A DNA stretch of 43,051 nt from Perkinsus marinus ATCC 50983 (lineage: Eukaryota > Perkinsozoa > Perkinsida > Perkinsidae): assembly GCF_000006405.1 (NCBI RefSeq), contig NW_003214156.1, positions 17,536 to 60,586 on the forward strand, given 5' to 3'. Every line of letters begins with the position of its first letter. The first letter of the stretch is position 1. Position numbers and translations under genes: made by a program. Of this stretch, positions 42,431-43,051 are shown in pieces. A model generated the notes under the pieces. That model worked only from the letters and a program-made list of their open reading frames with translations, ran no database searches and was not told the origin of the DNA.

Positions 42431-43051
42431 TCGAAAGAATTTTCTAAATTTCCTTCATCTTTCCGAAGGAAATGGAAGGAAATAATTGGAAGGAAATAAT
42501 TCGTGCCACCCTAGTAAGGGCTAGCTAATGGCTTAGTGGTGCAAATAACTTCAAGAGTGCGAGGATAACCATTCTCAGTTACTTACACTAAATAGATGAG
42601 GAGAAATGCTGAGGTCACAATGGTGCACACAGAGTGACTCAGCTACAGAGACATAATACTCAATTAATGCCTGACTACAGCATATGACATCTCCCTAAAA
42701 ATTGTGCTATGGCTGTGCAACTGATCCCGCGTCACGGGAAACGCGCCTTGGCGCCGCGGAAGTCACGTACATCACCCACGTAAGTCAGAATCTCTCGCTT
42801 AGAGCGTCGGTCGGGCCTCTGGTTGACTCGTAAGAATCTTACGATCTTCTTCATTTAGCTCATCTGATGAATGTGCAGATAAGTGTGAGGTTTTTGGTTA
42901 ACACTTTATGCCAAGCATCTGGTGGTACTTTCACCGAAGATACATTGAAGATACGTATATACACGCAATGCGTGTACTATGATGATGAGAAATTCGTAGC
43001 ATATCTGGGTTTTTCGACTCGTGCACAGTCACTCCAACAGGTACCATCTTG

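Larger units (their letters stand above)
41613..43051. other. Right end of window, no supported gene
   Basis: Contains a short direct repeat TTCGATCGTTTTCA (near 41812 and 41830), palindromes at 41936-41980 and 42829-42843, and low-complexity DNA at 42370-42430. A minus-strand open frame at 41952-42149 is the only one of note and has no recognisable motif. Confidence 0.5.

Overview
This is a eukaryotic nuclear scaffold piece with two 100-base gap fillers (15918-16017 and 29088-29187). It looks like a compact, intron-rich protist. The best guess is a perkinsozoan or other alveolate of the Perkinsus type, judged from very short spliceosomal introns (26 to about 80 bp), an acceptor AG placed directly before a start codon, a RAP-domain protein, and dense small repeats. 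No rRNA or clear spliced-leader gene is present to prove it.

Layout. 1-690: 3' end of an unidentified gene with 43-45 bp introns. 1130-8429: a Helitron-like element whose HUH replication initiator and PIF1 helicase parts end in a GIY-YIG nuclease domain. 8540-10395: two diverged copies of a roughly 0.9 kb unit. 10530-10616: a near-perfect copy of 87 bases of the SENP8-like protease gene lying 5.8 kb downstream. 10602-11090: a retrotransposon pol fossil. 11683-13922: a six-exon BAR-domain gene. 16216-16872: a SENP8/NEDP1-like deneddylase. 17261-23830, all on the minus strand: a GNAT acetyltransferase, a SAM methyltransferase, a second GNAT, and an EHD/dynamin-like GTPase with a membrane hairpin. 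24444-26050: a decayed hAT transposon. 27063-32335, minus strand: a RAP-domain protein in at least 12 exons. 33903-34712: cysteine-rich and membrane ORFs of unknown origin. 35240-36235: a lone Gag-like ORF. 36620-41612: a nearly whole LTR element on the minus strand with 70-bp LTRs. 41613-43051: palindromes and low-complexity DNA.

Two short repeat families recur: a MITE with inverted ends (core ATTGGAGTTTCAC) and an intron-associated repeat of about 150-220 bp. Host introns without repeats are mostly 26-80 bp, while introns carrying these repeats are 235-1059 bp. The host genes look like ordinary housekeeping functions (ubiquitin-like processing, membrane remodelling, N-acetylation, organelle RNA handling) and do not form one pathway. 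The most unusual candidate is the Helitron helicase fused to a GIY-YIG nuclease.
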